Assembly: GCF_020524485.1 (NCBI RefSeq)
Contig: NZ_JAIVLF010000001.1
Span: 310,001 to 374,000 of the forward strand
Source of the DNA: Novosphingobium profundi
Lineage (GTDB): Bacteria > Pseudomonadota > Alphaproteobacteria > Sphingomonadales > Sphingomonadaceae
Direction: 5' to 3'
Length of the DNA: 64,000 nt
A model generated the notes under the pieces. The model was not told the DNA's origin and did not search any database. It saw nothing but the letters and a program-made list of their open reading frames with translations. Shown piece by piece: positions 25,663-34,714 of the stretch; within the stretch, counting starts at the first letter, position 1; every line of letters starts with the position of its first letter. The position numbers were made by a program, and so were the translations under genes.

Positions 25663-26909
25663 TGCGGGGCCGGATCACACGGACCCGCGTGCTGGGGGGC
25701 GCCTTGCTGGCGCTCCCTCTCTTCGCGGTGAGCGCGCAAGGCGCCCCGCCAGCGCCGCGTGCCGACACGCCCGAGCGCATCGATGCGCCGGACTTGCCGG
25801 GCGCAACGCCGATCAACCATCTCCAGGTCCTGGGAACGCACAACAGCTATGCGCTGCCGGTGGACCGGCGCCTGGTCGAACTGATGCGCCCGCGCTTTGA
25901 GGCCATGCTTGCCGCCTTCGATGCGCTGCCCGAGGAACGCCGCGCGCTGATGGCCGAGGAGCATCCCAACGGGATCTCCTTCGACGATGCCCTGAACTAC
26001 CTGCACCCCGACCTCACCACGCAGCTGGACCTGGGCATGCGCAGCCTGGAGCTTGACGTGAACCCGGACCCGGAGGGGGGGCGCTATGCCGATCCCGCCG
26101 GGTATCGGGCGCTGCGTCGGGAGGGCATTGCGCCGGGTTTCACCATCGACGCAGCGGCGCTCGCCACGCCGGGGTACAAGGTGCAGCACATCGTCGACTA
26201 TGACTTTCGCAGCCATTGCACTCTGTTCGTGACCTGCCTTTCGCAGATCCGGGACTGGTCGGACGCCCATCGGGGCCACGTTCCGCTCTTCATCCTGGTC
26301 GAGGCGAAAAGCCAGGGGCGCAAGCTCTTTGCCGATTCCGCCGAGCCGCTGCCCTTCGACAGGTCCGCGTTCGACGCGCTCGATGCCGAGATCCTCTCGG
26401 TCTTCGACAGGTCCCGGATCATCACGCCCGACGATCTGCGCGGGCGGTATGCCACGCTCAACGCCGCGGCTCTGGCTGGAAACTGGCCAAGCCTGGAGAG
26501 TGCGCGCGGAAAGGTGATGTTCCTGATGATCACCGCCAACGGGCCGCAGGGCGCGGCGGCCTATCTGGAAGGCCATCCCTCGCTCGCCGGGCGCGTTGCC
26601 TTCCTGCGGGCCAACCCGGGCGAGGATCACGCCGCCTTCCTGATGTACGACAACGCGATCGTGCGCGAGGACGAGATCCGCACGGCCGTGGCCGAGGGCT
26701 ATCTCGTCCGCACGCGCTCGGACATCGAGACCTACGAGGCAAAGACCAACGACATGACCCGCGCCAATGCCGCGCTGGGGAGTGGCGCCCAGATCGTCTC
26801 GACCGATTTCGAGCGGCCCGGCAATGTCTATGGTACGCCCTACCTGGTCCGCCTCCCAACCGAAGACAGCGCGGCGGCGCGGCTGAGCCCTGCGGCCGGG
26901 GAGCGGTAA
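25662..26909 (+). CDS. Secreted phosphatidylinositol-specific phospholipase C-like enzyme (Ca2+-dependent type)
   Basis: 415 residues with a signal peptide of about 27 residues (RTRVLGGALLALPLFAVSAQG). The catalytic core begins INHLQVLGTHNSYALPV, with His60 as the likely general base. It continues with TQLDLGMRSLELDVNPD, the acidic metal-binding loop. HIVDYDFRSHCTLFVTCLSQIRDWSD and FILVEAKSQGRKL are the second half of the TIM barrel. The family (Ca2+-dependent PI-PLC of actinomycetes and proteobacteria) cleaves phosphoinositides to inositol phosphates. Coupling to a TonB receptor by a TGATG overlap suggests that the released polar head group is imported. The natural substrate is not proven. 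Confidence 0.78.
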   Translation: MRGRITRTRVLGGALLALPLFAVSAQGAPPAPRADTPERIDAPDLPGATPINHLQVLGTHNSYALPVDRRLVELMRPRFEAMLAAFDALPEERRALMAEEHPNGISFDDALNYLHPDLTTQLDLGMRSLELDVNPDPEGGRYADPAGYRALRREGIAPGFTIDAAALATPGYKVQHIVDYDFRSHCTLFVTCLSQIRDWSDAHRGHVPLFILVEAKSQGRKLFADSAEPLPFDRSAFDALDAEILSVFDRSRIITPDDLRGRYATLNAAALAGNWPSLESARGKVMFLMITANGPQGAAAYLEGHPSLAGRVAFLRANPGEDHAAFLMYDNAIVREDEIRTAVAEGYLVRTRSDIETYEAKTNDMTRANAALGSGAQIVSTDFERPGNVYGTPYLVRLPTEDSAAARLSPAAGER

Positions 26910-26947
26910 ACAGAGCCACTTTCCGATGGCCATGCAGCCCATTTGAA

Positions 26948-26980
26948 GGGGGCGGTTCGGGTTCGGACCGCCCCCTTCTC
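26948..26980 (+). terminator. Rho-independent terminator after the PLC-like gene
   Basis: GGGGGCGGT (26948-26956) pairs with ACCGCCCCC (26967-26975) around a 10-base loop and is followed by TTCTC. It lies 38 bp past the stop of the PLC-like gene and 22 bp from the end of the convergent TonB gene, so it may serve both directions. Confidence 0.75.
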
Positions 26981-27001
26981 GGTACAGGGCGAGGCGCGCG
27001 G

Positions 27002-29257
27002 CTAGAAGGCGGCGCGGGCGCCCAGCGTGACCGCTCGACCCACCAGCGGGGCGCGGTAGCGCAGGGGGCTGTTGTGCGCGCGGGCCTCGGTGTTGGTGAG
27101 GTTCGTGGCGTCCACGAAGATCTCGATGTCGTGCGCGCTCAGCGGCAGCTTGTAGCGCGCGTGGGCATCGACCAGCCAGTAGCCCGGGCTCGCGGTCTCA
27201 TCCTGCGAAAAGCGGGTCTGCCGGGCAAAATGGACCGTGCCCGCCGAGACGCGCCAGCGCGCGCCGGTGAGCGCGGCATCGGCGCCGTAGCGCGAAACCG
27301 GCATGCGCGGCAGGTATTCGCCATCGAGCTGGCGGCGGTAGTATTCGGCGGTCCACTGCGCGTTCGAGGGATAGTCGAAGTTGAACGGGCTGTAGTCGTC
27401 GGGGGCGTGGAAGCGGGGCTTGCCCAGCACGTGGTCGGCGAAGACATGGAGTTCCAGATCGCCTGGGCCCACGTCGGCCACGCGCAAGGTCGCCTCGCCT
27501 TCGATGCCCTTGAAACGCGTGTCGCCTTGGCGCCACTCGCGCACCGGCAGGGTGCGGCTGATGCCGGTGTTGCCGAGGTAGATGTAGTCATCATAATTCA
27601 CCCGGTAGCCGGTCACCGAGAGCGTGAACGGCGTGAGGTCCAGCGTTCCGCCCAGTTCCCAGGTCTGTGAGCGCTCTTTGCGCAGGCGGCCATCGCCCTG
27701 TTCATCGGACAGCGAGGCGAAGTGGTTGCCGTTGGCGTAGAGCTCGTTGACCTCGGGCGCGCGCTCGCCCAGTGCATAGCGGGCGTCGAGGTGCAGCCAG
27801 GAGAGCGGCGTCACGCGCAGCGCGCCAAAGGCGTTCCACAGCCGGAAGTCGCGGTCCTGGGCATAGCTGACGCCGAGCCCGCGGCCATCGCGCACGGTGG
27901 TCTGGTCGAGGTCCTGCTCGATCCAGTCATGGCGGCCGCCTGCGCTCAGGCGCACAGGGCCAATGGTGAGACGTTCGAGCGCGAAGATCGCAAGCTTCGT
28001 CGTCTCGACACTGGGCAGGTAGGCCGTGTCGCTGCGGGTCTCCAGCTTGCGGTGGTTGACCTCGCCGCCAAGGACGCCGGTGAGCGGGCCGAGTGCGGCC
28101 TGCGTTAGTTCCAGCCGGACGGTGTCGGAGTGGATGTCAAAGGCGCTGGCGTCGTTGCCGTCGATCCGCTCGCGATCGTGGCTGCGTACCGAACCTGCGC
28201 GCAGGCGCACGGCGGCAAGGCCCGGCAGCGGGGCATAGAGGACCCCGTCGATATCGAGGCGCAGCTGCTCGGCCGCGATGACGATGGGCGAGGGGGAAGG
28301 GCTTGCGGGCGTGACCGACTGGAAACCGGGAACGCCGTAGTCGCTGCGATAGTAGCCCGCCGCGAGCCCGAAATAGCCCTGGCTGCCGACATGGCTTGCG
28401 CCGAGGTTGACCGCGACTGTCTCGAGCCCGCTGTTGACGAGCTTGCCCTTGCGGCCCGGCGCCGGGTCCTCGATGATCTGCTGCTCAGGGGGCGTCGCAT
28501 CGACATAGCGGCCCTGATCCGGGTCATAGGCCCACTGCGGGCTCGCGGTGCGCACCTGGCAGATGCCCTGCAAGGTGACGTTCGTCACAAGGTCCGCCCA
28601 GCTTCGGCATTCGTCGGCCTTGGCAAGGCCGGGAATGTCGAAGTCGCCAGCGTGGCGATAGAGCATGTCGGCGTGCCAGGCGAACGCGTCCTTCCCGCCG
28701 TCGAGCCGGGCCATGGCGGTTGTCGGCGTGTTGAACCCGCCGCTTACTTGCGTCCGCCCGGACAGAGGGGCCTTCGCGGCGCTGCGGGGGATGCGCCCAT
28801 CGCGCAGGTTGACCGCGCCACCGATGGCGTGGCCACCGTAGAGCACCCCGGCACTGCCATTGAGGACCTCGATCGCGTCGGCGAGGAAGGGCTCGATGGG
28901 CGCGGCATGGTCCCCGGTGATGCCCGACATGTCATCGAGCGCGAGGCCATTGAGGCGCAGCGCGACGCGGTTGCCGGCCTGCCCGCGAATCTGGGGGCGT
29001 CCGGCGAGGGGGCCCTGGTAGCTGTTCTGGACCCCGGGCAACCGGGCAAGCGTCTCGCCAAGCGATTGCGAGCGGTCCTCCTCCAGCGCTTCGCCTGCAA
29101 GCACGCGCGCCGGGGCGCTGGCAAGGTCGCTCGCGCGGGCGACCTCTGCGCGCTCTCCGGTAACGAGGATATCGGTGTCGGGAGCCGGGGCGGCCAGCGC
29201 TCCGGAATGGGGAAGAAAGAAAGCTGCCGAACCGGCGAGCAGGGTAACGTGTCGCAT
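27002..29257 (-). CDS. ZnuD-like TonB-dependent receptor, probable zinc (or metal) uptake
   Basis: 751 residues with a signal peptide ending near GALAAPAPD. The plug contains DDMSGITGDHAAPIEPFLADAIEVLNGSAGVLYGGHAIGGAVNLRDG. The SxxTGDHA...EP.LA pattern is typical of ZnuD-type receptors and differs from the other five receptors here. His residues are scattered in the plug and barrel loops. A short acidic/His segment is present, but no His-rich cluster as long as in Neisseria ZnuD. AGGTGG precedes the ATG at 29257. A Zur-box-like palindrome 42 bp upstream supports zinc control. Confidence 0.78.
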   Translation of the reverse strand: MRHVTLLAGSAAFFLPHSGALAAPAPDTDILVTGERAEVARASDLASAPARVLAGEALEEDRSQSLGETLARLPGVQNSYQGPLAGRPQIRGQAGNRVALRLNGLALDDMSGITGDHAAPIEPFLADAIEVLNGSAGVLYGGHAIGGAVNLRDGRIPRSAAKAPLSGRTQVSGGFNTPTTAMARLDGGKDAFAWHADMLYRHAGDFDIPGLAKADECRSWADLVTNVTLQGICQVRTASPQWAYDPDQGRYVDATPPEQQIIEDPAPGRKGKLVNSGLETVAVNLGASHVGSQGYFGLAAGYYRSDYGVPGFQSVTPASPSPSPIVIAAEQLRLDIDGVLYAPLPGLAAVRLRAGSVRSHDRERIDGNDASAFDIHSDTVRLELTQAALGPLTGVLGGEVNHRKLETRSDTAYLPSVETTKLAIFALERLTIGPVRLSAGGRHDWIEQDLDQTTVRDGRGLGVSYAQDRDFRLWNAFGALRVTPLSWLHLDARYALGERAPEVNELYANGNHFASLSDEQGDGRLRKERSQTWELGGTLDLTPFTLSVTGYRVNYDDYIYLGNTGISRTLPVREWRQGDTRFKGIEGEATLRVADVGPGDLELHVFADHVLGKPRFHAPDDYSPFNFDYPSNAQWTAEYYRRQLDGEYLPRMPVSRYGADAALTGARWRVSAGTVHFARQTRFSQDETASPGYWLVDAHARYKLPLSAHDIEIFVDATNLTNTEARAHNSPLRYRAPLVGRAVTLGARAAF

Positions 29258-29751
29258 GGCGTCCCACCTGTTTCAAAAGGAAGCGCCTTCAAGCTATGTG
29301 ATGTTATAACGTCAAATGCGGAACGCGTTTTTTCCACGACTACCGTAGCTTGGGATGCCGCCATGCCTGGCGATGGCCCGGATATCGCCGGGTCAGGACG
29401 CCCTGGCGACCGGCTGGCGGACACTTCGATCTCCACCGTCTCACAACTTCAGTCTCTCTCCATGCGGATGCTTGCGCGGCGAATAGTTCGTGTCACGAAT
29501 TTTTTGCCGCAGTCCCGTCGACCGGACACGAAACCCTGAGCAGTCTCCTCACTGCCCCGGGCGAGCACATGGCGTGCCGCAAGAACGAAAACGGACGGGG
29601 CCCGGGTACGCCAATTCACGGTTCAACGGGCTGAGGATTTCGGAGCTTCACGAGGGCTCCGGAGGGCGCCGCATGTGCGTCCGGTTCCTGCATGAGGGCA
29701 GGGGCCGGGGGGCTGCGGTTTTGAAGAAAAGAAGCTCTTAGGGGGTAAAGC
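29258..29751. other. Divergent intergenic region between two TonB receptor genes
   Basis: This 494-bp stretch has no frame with family features. It holds the Zur-like palindrome at 29299-29314 and presumably two divergent promoters. The part from 29450 to 29740 shows nothing I recognise apart from GGGGGTAAAG just before the plus-strand start. Confidence 0.5.
29299..29314. promoter_or_regulatory. Zur-box-like palindrome before the ZnuD-like gene
   Basis: TGATGTTATAACGTCA is a 16-bp palindrome with a single mismatch pair and a perfect GTTATAAC centre (29303-29310). Alphaproteobacterial Zur sites share the core GTTATAAC. It lies 42 bp from the ZnuD-like start, within a likely promoter. No zur gene is in the window, so the regulator would act in trans. 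Confidence 0.7.
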
Positions 29752-32136
29752 ATGATGTTTAAGCACACGAGCCGGCTGCTCTTGTCGACAGTCGCATTCG
29801 CGCCGCTGGTTCTCGGGGGAACCCAGGCGGCCCATGCCCAGGCGACGGCGCCTGCGGCCCAGCAGGGCCCCGCGCAGTCCGGGCTTGGCGACATTGTCGT
29901 GACCGCGCGCAAGCGCAAGGAAAGCGCGCTTGATGTTCCCATCGCGATCAGCGCGCTTTCGGGCGAGGACATCCAGTCGCTCAACGTCCAGACGGTCGAG
30001 GATCTGACCGCGGTGACGCCGGGGATGAACCTCAACAACTCGATCACCGGTTCGGGCCGCTCGGACCGCAGCCAGACCGCTCTCATCATCCGCGGCATGG
30101 CGCCTTCGCGCGGCAACCGCACCAGCTCGACCTTCATCAACGGTATCCAGGTCTCCGACGGCACGGTCACGGGCGTGTTCGACTTTGAACGCGTCGAAGT
30201 CCTGAAGGGTCCGCAGAGCGCCTACTTCGGCCGCCAGACCTTTGCCGGTGCGATCAACATGGTGACCGCCGAGCCGACCGACTACTTCACCGGCTATGTC
30301 AGCGGCCTTGCCGGCACGGACGATTATTATGACCTGCGCGGCGCGGTCGGCGGGCCGATCATCCAGGACGTCCTGAGCTTCCGCGCGACGGGTCGCTACT
30401 TCACGCGGGACGGTTCGTGGAAGAACAACGCCGAGCCGGGCAAGACGCTGGGCGACCAGAGCACCCGCAGCGGCACGCTGCAGCTCAAGTTCACGCCGAG
30501 CCACAACTTCACCGTCAACCTGTTCGGCATGGTCGCCAACGACGATGACGGTCCGGGCGCCACCGGCGTGATCCTGGGCTCGCAGTCCAACTGCAACCTG
30601 GGCGCCGAAGATCTGCCCTACTTCTGCGGCAAGCTGCCGGGCCTGCTGCCGGGCCAGCCCAGCGCACGCACCGAGGTCAATGCGGGCGTTGCCAACATGC
30701 TCGAGAACTACTCGCCGATCATGAACCAGGACGAGCAGATCGACCACTTCGGCATGACGCGGGACAGCAACCACTTCAGCGGCGTTGCCGAATACGTCAC
30801 CGCTGGCGGCACCTCGATCACCAGTCTGACCGGCGTGAACCGTAATTCCTGGACGGTGCTCTATCCGCTCAACGCCTATGCCTCGCCCTACGAGAACACC
30901 TTCACCTCGGGCGAGTTCGCGCAGGAGTACACCGACTGGCCGCTGATGATCCAGCACGAGCAGAAGGACTTCTCGCAGGAAGTGCGCATTGCCTCCAACC
31001 AGGACGGGCGCTTCCGCTGGATGTTCGGGGGCAGCTACCTGTGGGCCAAGGGCTACGAAGGCTACTCGGAGATCTACTACTTCACCGGCATCAACAGCGC
31101 CTTCTCGTCCACCAGCGAGAACAAGACCTGGGGCGGGTTCCTGGGGCTGTCCTATGACATCACCGACAAGCTGACCGTCGACTTCGACGCGCGCTACCAG
31201 TCGGACAAGGTCATCAGCCGCACCGGCGATACCGACGACATCGTCTACCAGCGCACCTACAACAGCTTCCTGCCGCGCGTCAGCCTGCGCTACAAGCCCG
31301 ACCTCGACACCATGGTCTACGCCACCTACTCGCGCGGCGTGAACCCGGGGCTGGGACTCGATCCGCTGGAATCGGCCGATCCTGCCTTTGTCGACGATCT
31401 GATCGCGATGGGCGTGACCCGCGGCGTCAGCCCGGAATACCTCGACAACTTCGAAGTCGGCTTCAAGGGACGTTTCTTCAACGACCGGCTGATCGTCTCG
31501 GGCGATGTCTACTACGACATCTGGACCGACAAGATCACCGAGCAGACGCTGATCATTCCCAACAACAGCGGCGGCATGCCCGAGATTTCGTGGTTCTTCA
31601 CGAACATGGGCAAGGTGACGCTGAAGGGTATCGAGCTTGACCTGACGGCACGTCCGATCGACGCCCTCACGCTGACCGCGCGCGGGGCGATCAACGACAC
31701 CAACATCGACGAGGGCCTGTGCTCGACCTGCGCGCAGCTGACCGGTTCGGATGACGTGTCGGGTCAGAGCCTGCCGTTCGTCTCGAAGTACTCGGCCCAG
31801 GTGAACGCGGAATTCGCGCAGGCCTTCTCGCCGATGCCGGACTACGAATGGTACCTGCGCTCGGAGCTGTCCTACAAGTCGGGCGTCTACGAAAGCGAAG
31901 GCAACTTCGCCAAGACCGACGCCTCGACCAAGGTCAACTTCCGCGTGGGCCTGCGTTCGGACAACGTGTGGATCGAGGGCTTTGTCACCAACGCCTTCAA
32001 CGACAAGACCTACACCAGCGTGCAGCCCAACTGGGACCTGTCGAACCCGAACGCGACCTTCCAGGAGAAGGACGTGATGTACGTGGGCCTTCCGCAGCTG
32101 CGGACCTGGGGCGCGCGTATCCGCTACGACTTCTGA
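29752..32136 (+). CDS. TonB-dependent receptor
   Basis: 794 residues. The signal peptide ends at AAHAQATAP. The plug starts LGDIVVTARKRKESALDVPIAISALSGEDIQSLNVQTVEDLTAVTPGMNL, and FERVEVLKGPQSAYFGRQTFAGAINMVTAEPTD is the plug motif. The barrel contains a Cys pair in NCNLGAEDLPYFCGKL and another in LCSTCAQL, probably disulfide-closed loops. It ends with TWGARIRYDF. Two adjacent ATGs (29752, 29755) are possible starts. Its neighbour, a GH3 glycosidase in the opposite orientation, suggests a glycoside ligand; this is weak evidence. Confidence 0.9.
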   Translation: MMFKHTSRLLLSTVAFAPLVLGGTQAAHAQATAPAAQQGPAQSGLGDIVVTARKRKESALDVPIAISALSGEDIQSLNVQTVEDLTAVTPGMNLNNSITGSGRSDRSQTALIIRGMAPSRGNRTSSTFINGIQVSDGTVTGVFDFERVEVLKGPQSAYFGRQTFAGAINMVTAEPTDYFTGYVSGLAGTDDYYDLRGAVGGPIIQDVLSFRATGRYFTRDGSWKNNAEPGKTLGDQSTRSGTLQLKFTPSHNFTVNLFGMVANDDDGPGATGVILGSQSNCNLGAEDLPYFCGKLPGLLPGQPSARTEVNAGVANMLENYSPIMNQDEQIDHFGMTRDSNHFSGVAEYVTAGGTSITSLTGVNRNSWTVLYPLNAYASPYENTFTSGEFAQEYTDWPLMIQHEQKDFSQEVRIASNQDGRFRWMFGGSYLWAKGYEGYSEIYYFTGINSAFSSTSENKTWGGFLGLSYDITDKLTVDFDARYQSDKVISRTGDTDDIVYQRTYNSFLPRVSLRYKPDLDTMVYATYSRGVNPGLGLDPLESADPAFVDDLIAMGVTRGVSPEYLDNFEVGFKGRFFNDRLIVSGDVYYDIWTDKITEQTLIIPNNSGGMPEISWFFTNMGKVTLKGIELDLTARPIDALTLTARGAINDTNIDEGLCSTCAQLTGSDDVSGQSLPFVSKYSAQVNAEFAQAFSPMPDYEWYLRSELSYKSGVYESEGNFAKTDASTKVNFRVGLRSDNVWIEGFVTNAFNDKTYTSVQPNWDLSNPNATFQEKDVMYVGLPQLRTWGARIRYDF

Positions 32137-32188
32137 TCCCGATCCGATCTGCAGGGGCCTTCTGCCGGTCCCTGCCATCGGTTCCTGC

Positions 32189-32223
32189 AAATGCCCGGTG
32201 TGCCTCGTGCACGCCGGGCATTT
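32189..32223 (+). terminator. Rho-independent terminator after TonB receptor gene
   Basis: AAATGCCCGG at 32189 pairs with CCGGGCATTT ending at 32223. The upper stem is GTGC/GCAC and the loop is short. The stem ends in TTT on the plus strand and lies about 50 bp after the receptor stop. Confidence 0.75.
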
Positions 32224-32265
32224 CGCGTTGGGGAAGGCGTAGAGTTCGGTGGCGGTGCGAAGATA

Positions 32266-32302
32266 CGAAAACGCCCGCCCTCCCAGGTCCGGGAGGGCGG
32301 GC
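32266..32302 (-). terminator. Rho-independent terminator after GH3 gene
   Basis: GCCCGCCCTCCC (32273-32284) and GGGAGGGCGGGC (32291-32302) form a perfect 12-bp stem with a 6-base loop. Reading the minus strand, the stem is followed by GTTTTC (32266-32271). It sits 34 bp past the GH3 stop. Confidence 0.85.
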
Positions 32303-32335
32303 GCGGGTATCGCCTGGGGTGGGGTGCGGTAGGGC

Positions 32336-34552
32336 TTAGCGGCCGAACGAGCGTTCCTTCAGCGTCACCTTGACCGGGGCGCCCAGGTCCTGCGCGGAAT
32401 GGCCCGCGGCGAACGTGTAGCGCCCGGCGGCCTGGACGAAGGCGCCGTCCTGCCAGTTTGCGAGCAGGCGCGGGTCAAGGGTGATCTCCACCTTGCGGGC
32501 TTCGCCTGGCGCCAGGTCCACGCGCTGGAAGCCGACGAGGCGGCGTGTCGCCCCCTTCGGACCAGAGGTGAGATAGAGCTGGACCACGTCCGTACCGGCC
32601 TTCGCTCCGGTGTTGCGCACCGAGACGGAGGCCGTGGGCGCGTTGCCGGGAGCCGCGTTCACGCGCAGGTCCTCATGGGCAAAGCGGGTGTAGCTGAGGC
32701 CATGTCCGAAGGGGAACAGCGGGCTCAGGTCCTTCGCCGCATACCAGCGGTACCCGACATCGGCGCCTTCGGTGTACTCGACGACAAGGCGCGTGCCTTC
32801 GGGTTCGCCAAGGCCGGGGATTTCCGGGCGGACCAGTTGACTCTCGTCGCGCGGGAAGGTGACGGGAAGGTGGCCCGAGGGATTGGCCTTGCCGGTCAGG
32901 ATGTCGGCGATGGCGGCGCCCCCTTCCTGCCCGGGATACCAGGCCTCGATCACGCCCTTCACCTTGTCCAGCCAGGGCATCTTGATCGGGTTGCCCGACT
33001 GGATCACGACCACGGTGTTGGGATTGGCCGCGGCAACCGCCTCGATCAGCGCGTCCTGGCCCTCGGGCAAGGTCAGGCTGCCGTCGAGCGCCTCACCCGA
33101 CCAGGCGGTGACGAAGACGATCGCGATCTCCTTGCGCGCCGCGAAGCTGGCGGCGGATTGGTGGTAGTAGCCGCTGTCGAACTCAACTTGCGTGTCGGGC
33201 AGGGCCTCTTTCAGAGCCTTGAGCGGGGAGGAGGGGAAGTAGACAGCCTTGGCCCAGCCGCCCCAGCTCTCGCGCCCGCCGATGGGCAGGGTCGCGACCT
33301 CGCCTTCAGGCGTGACCTGGCTCGATCCGCCGCCGGTCATGACACCCATGTCAGCATGGCCGCCGATCACCGCGATCGACTTTGCACTGGCGGCAAGCGG
33401 CAGGATGTCCTCGGCGTTCTTGAGGAGGACGATGCCCGCAGTCCCGGCTTCGCGCGCGACCTTGGCGTGGGCGGCGTAGTCGATGGGAGCAGGCTCGCTG
33501 GTGAACGGGGCGTCCGCGCCGACCGCGTAGACCGAGCGCAGGATGCGGCGCACAGCCTCGGACACGCGCGCCTTGGGGATGCGCCCTTCGGCGACAGCCT
33601 CACGCAAGGGGGCGCCGACGTAGACATCGGGGTCGAGCTGGGAGCCCGACTGCTGGTCCATCCCGTTGACCACCGACTGGAGGCTATGCACCGCGCCCCA
33701 GTCGGACATGACCCAGCCCTTGTAACCCCAGTCCTCCTTGAGCACCGTGTTGAGCAGGAATTCGTTCTCACAGTCGTACTGGCCGTTGACGAGGTTGTAG
33801 CCGCACATCACCGCGCCCGGCGCGCTTCGTTCGATGGCGATCTGGAAGGCGAGGAGGTCGCTCTCGCGAAGCGCGGGCTCGGCAATGTGGGCATCGAGCG
33901 TCATGCGCAGCGTCTCCTGCGCGTTGAGAGCCATGTGCTTGACCGTGGAGACGACCTTCTGGCTCTGGATACCGCGGATCGATCCGGCGGCCATGAGCCC
34001 TGTAAGCAGCGGGTCTTCGCTCAGGTACTCGAAATTGCGGCCATTGCGCGGTTCGCGGATGAGGTTGCTGCCCCCGCCCAGCACGATGTTGAAGCCCTTG
34101 GCGCGGGCTTCCTGGCCGACGACGGCGCCACCCCGCTCGGCCAGCTCGGGCGAGAAGGTCGATGCCAGCGAAATGCTGGCGGGCAGGGCCGTCGACCAGT
34201 CGCCCTTGCGGACCTCGGAAGGGTTGGTGACGCCAAGGCTGGCGTCGGTCTCGTAGAGGGCGGGCAGGCCAAGGCGGGGGATCGGTGGGACATAGCCGAC
34301 CGCCGGATGCGCGCCTTCAGGGACCTGCGCAAGGCCCGGGAGGTCCAGCGCCATGGGGCTGTCGAGGTAGCGGTAGCGCTCCTCCTCGGTCATGGCCTTC
34401 TCGGTTGCCCGCGCCCGCGCATCGGGATTTTTCGTGCCCGCCGAGGCCGGGCCGGAAACCTCCTGCGCGCGCTGGGCCTGCGCCAACGCGGTCGAGGAGA
34501 GGCTTGCGGACAGGAGAAGAAGTGCGGCCTTGAGGCCGGACCGGGGTGTCAT
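32336..34552 (-). CDS. Glycoside hydrolase family 3 beta-glucosidase-type enzyme
   Basis: 738 residues with a signal peptide (LKAALLLLSASLSSTALAQA). The (beta/alpha)8 domain shows KVVSTVKHMALNAQET (the KH motif) and the nucleophile Asp284 in YKGWVMSDWGAVHS. The second alpha/beta domain starts near GIVLLKNAEDILPL and contains EGQDALIEAVAAANPNTVVVIQSGNPI. The protein ends in a fibronectin-III-like domain (VSVRNTGAKAGTDVVQLYLT). Members remove beta-linked glucose or xylose from oligosaccharides or plant glycosides, here in the periplasm. The aglycone is unknown. Confidence 0.92.
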   Translation of the reverse strand: MTPRSGLKAALLLLSASLSSTALAQAQRAQEVSGPASAGTKNPDARARATEKAMTEEERYRYLDSPMALDLPGLAQVPEGAHPAVGYVPPIPRLGLPALYETDASLGVTNPSEVRKGDWSTALPASISLASTFSPELAERGGAVVGQEARAKGFNIVLGGGSNLIREPRNGRNFEYLSEDPLLTGLMAAGSIRGIQSQKVVSTVKHMALNAQETLRMTLDAHIAEPALRESDLLAFQIAIERSAPGAVMCGYNLVNGQYDCENEFLLNTVLKEDWGYKGWVMSDWGAVHSLQSVVNGMDQQSGSQLDPDVYVGAPLREAVAEGRIPKARVSEAVRRILRSVYAVGADAPFTSEPAPIDYAAHAKVAREAGTAGIVLLKNAEDILPLAASAKSIAVIGGHADMGVMTGGGSSQVTPEGEVATLPIGGRESWGGWAKAVYFPSSPLKALKEALPDTQVEFDSGYYHQSAASFAARKEIAIVFVTAWSGEALDGSLTLPEGQDALIEAVAAANPNTVVVIQSGNPIKMPWLDKVKGVIEAWYPGQEGGAAIADILTGKANPSGHLPVTFPRDESQLVRPEIPGLGEPEGTRLVVEYTEGADVGYRWYAAKDLSPLFPFGHGLSYTRFAHEDLRVNAAPGNAPTASVSVRNTGAKAGTDVVQLYLTSGPKGATRRLVGFQRVDLAPGEARKVEITLDPRLLANWQDGAFVQAAGRYTFAAGHSAQDLGAPVKVTLKERSFGR

Positions 34553-34714
34553 GAGGCAGATGGATCCTTGCTCGATTGGGGGGCGACGCGACGATGCGCG
34601 CTATCGAGCACCAGCCTCCCCCGGCAGGACGCAGCAAGGCAAATGGCGGCTCGCCTCTGTCCATGAAGCGAACATTGCGCCGCGTTCAAGGCGCTTGCGG
34701 GCTGCCCTTTTCCA

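Noticed and set aside
29350..29741. Short open frames between the two TonB receptor genes
   Set aside because: No Shine-Dalgarno, no recognisable product and biased composition; more likely promoter DNA.
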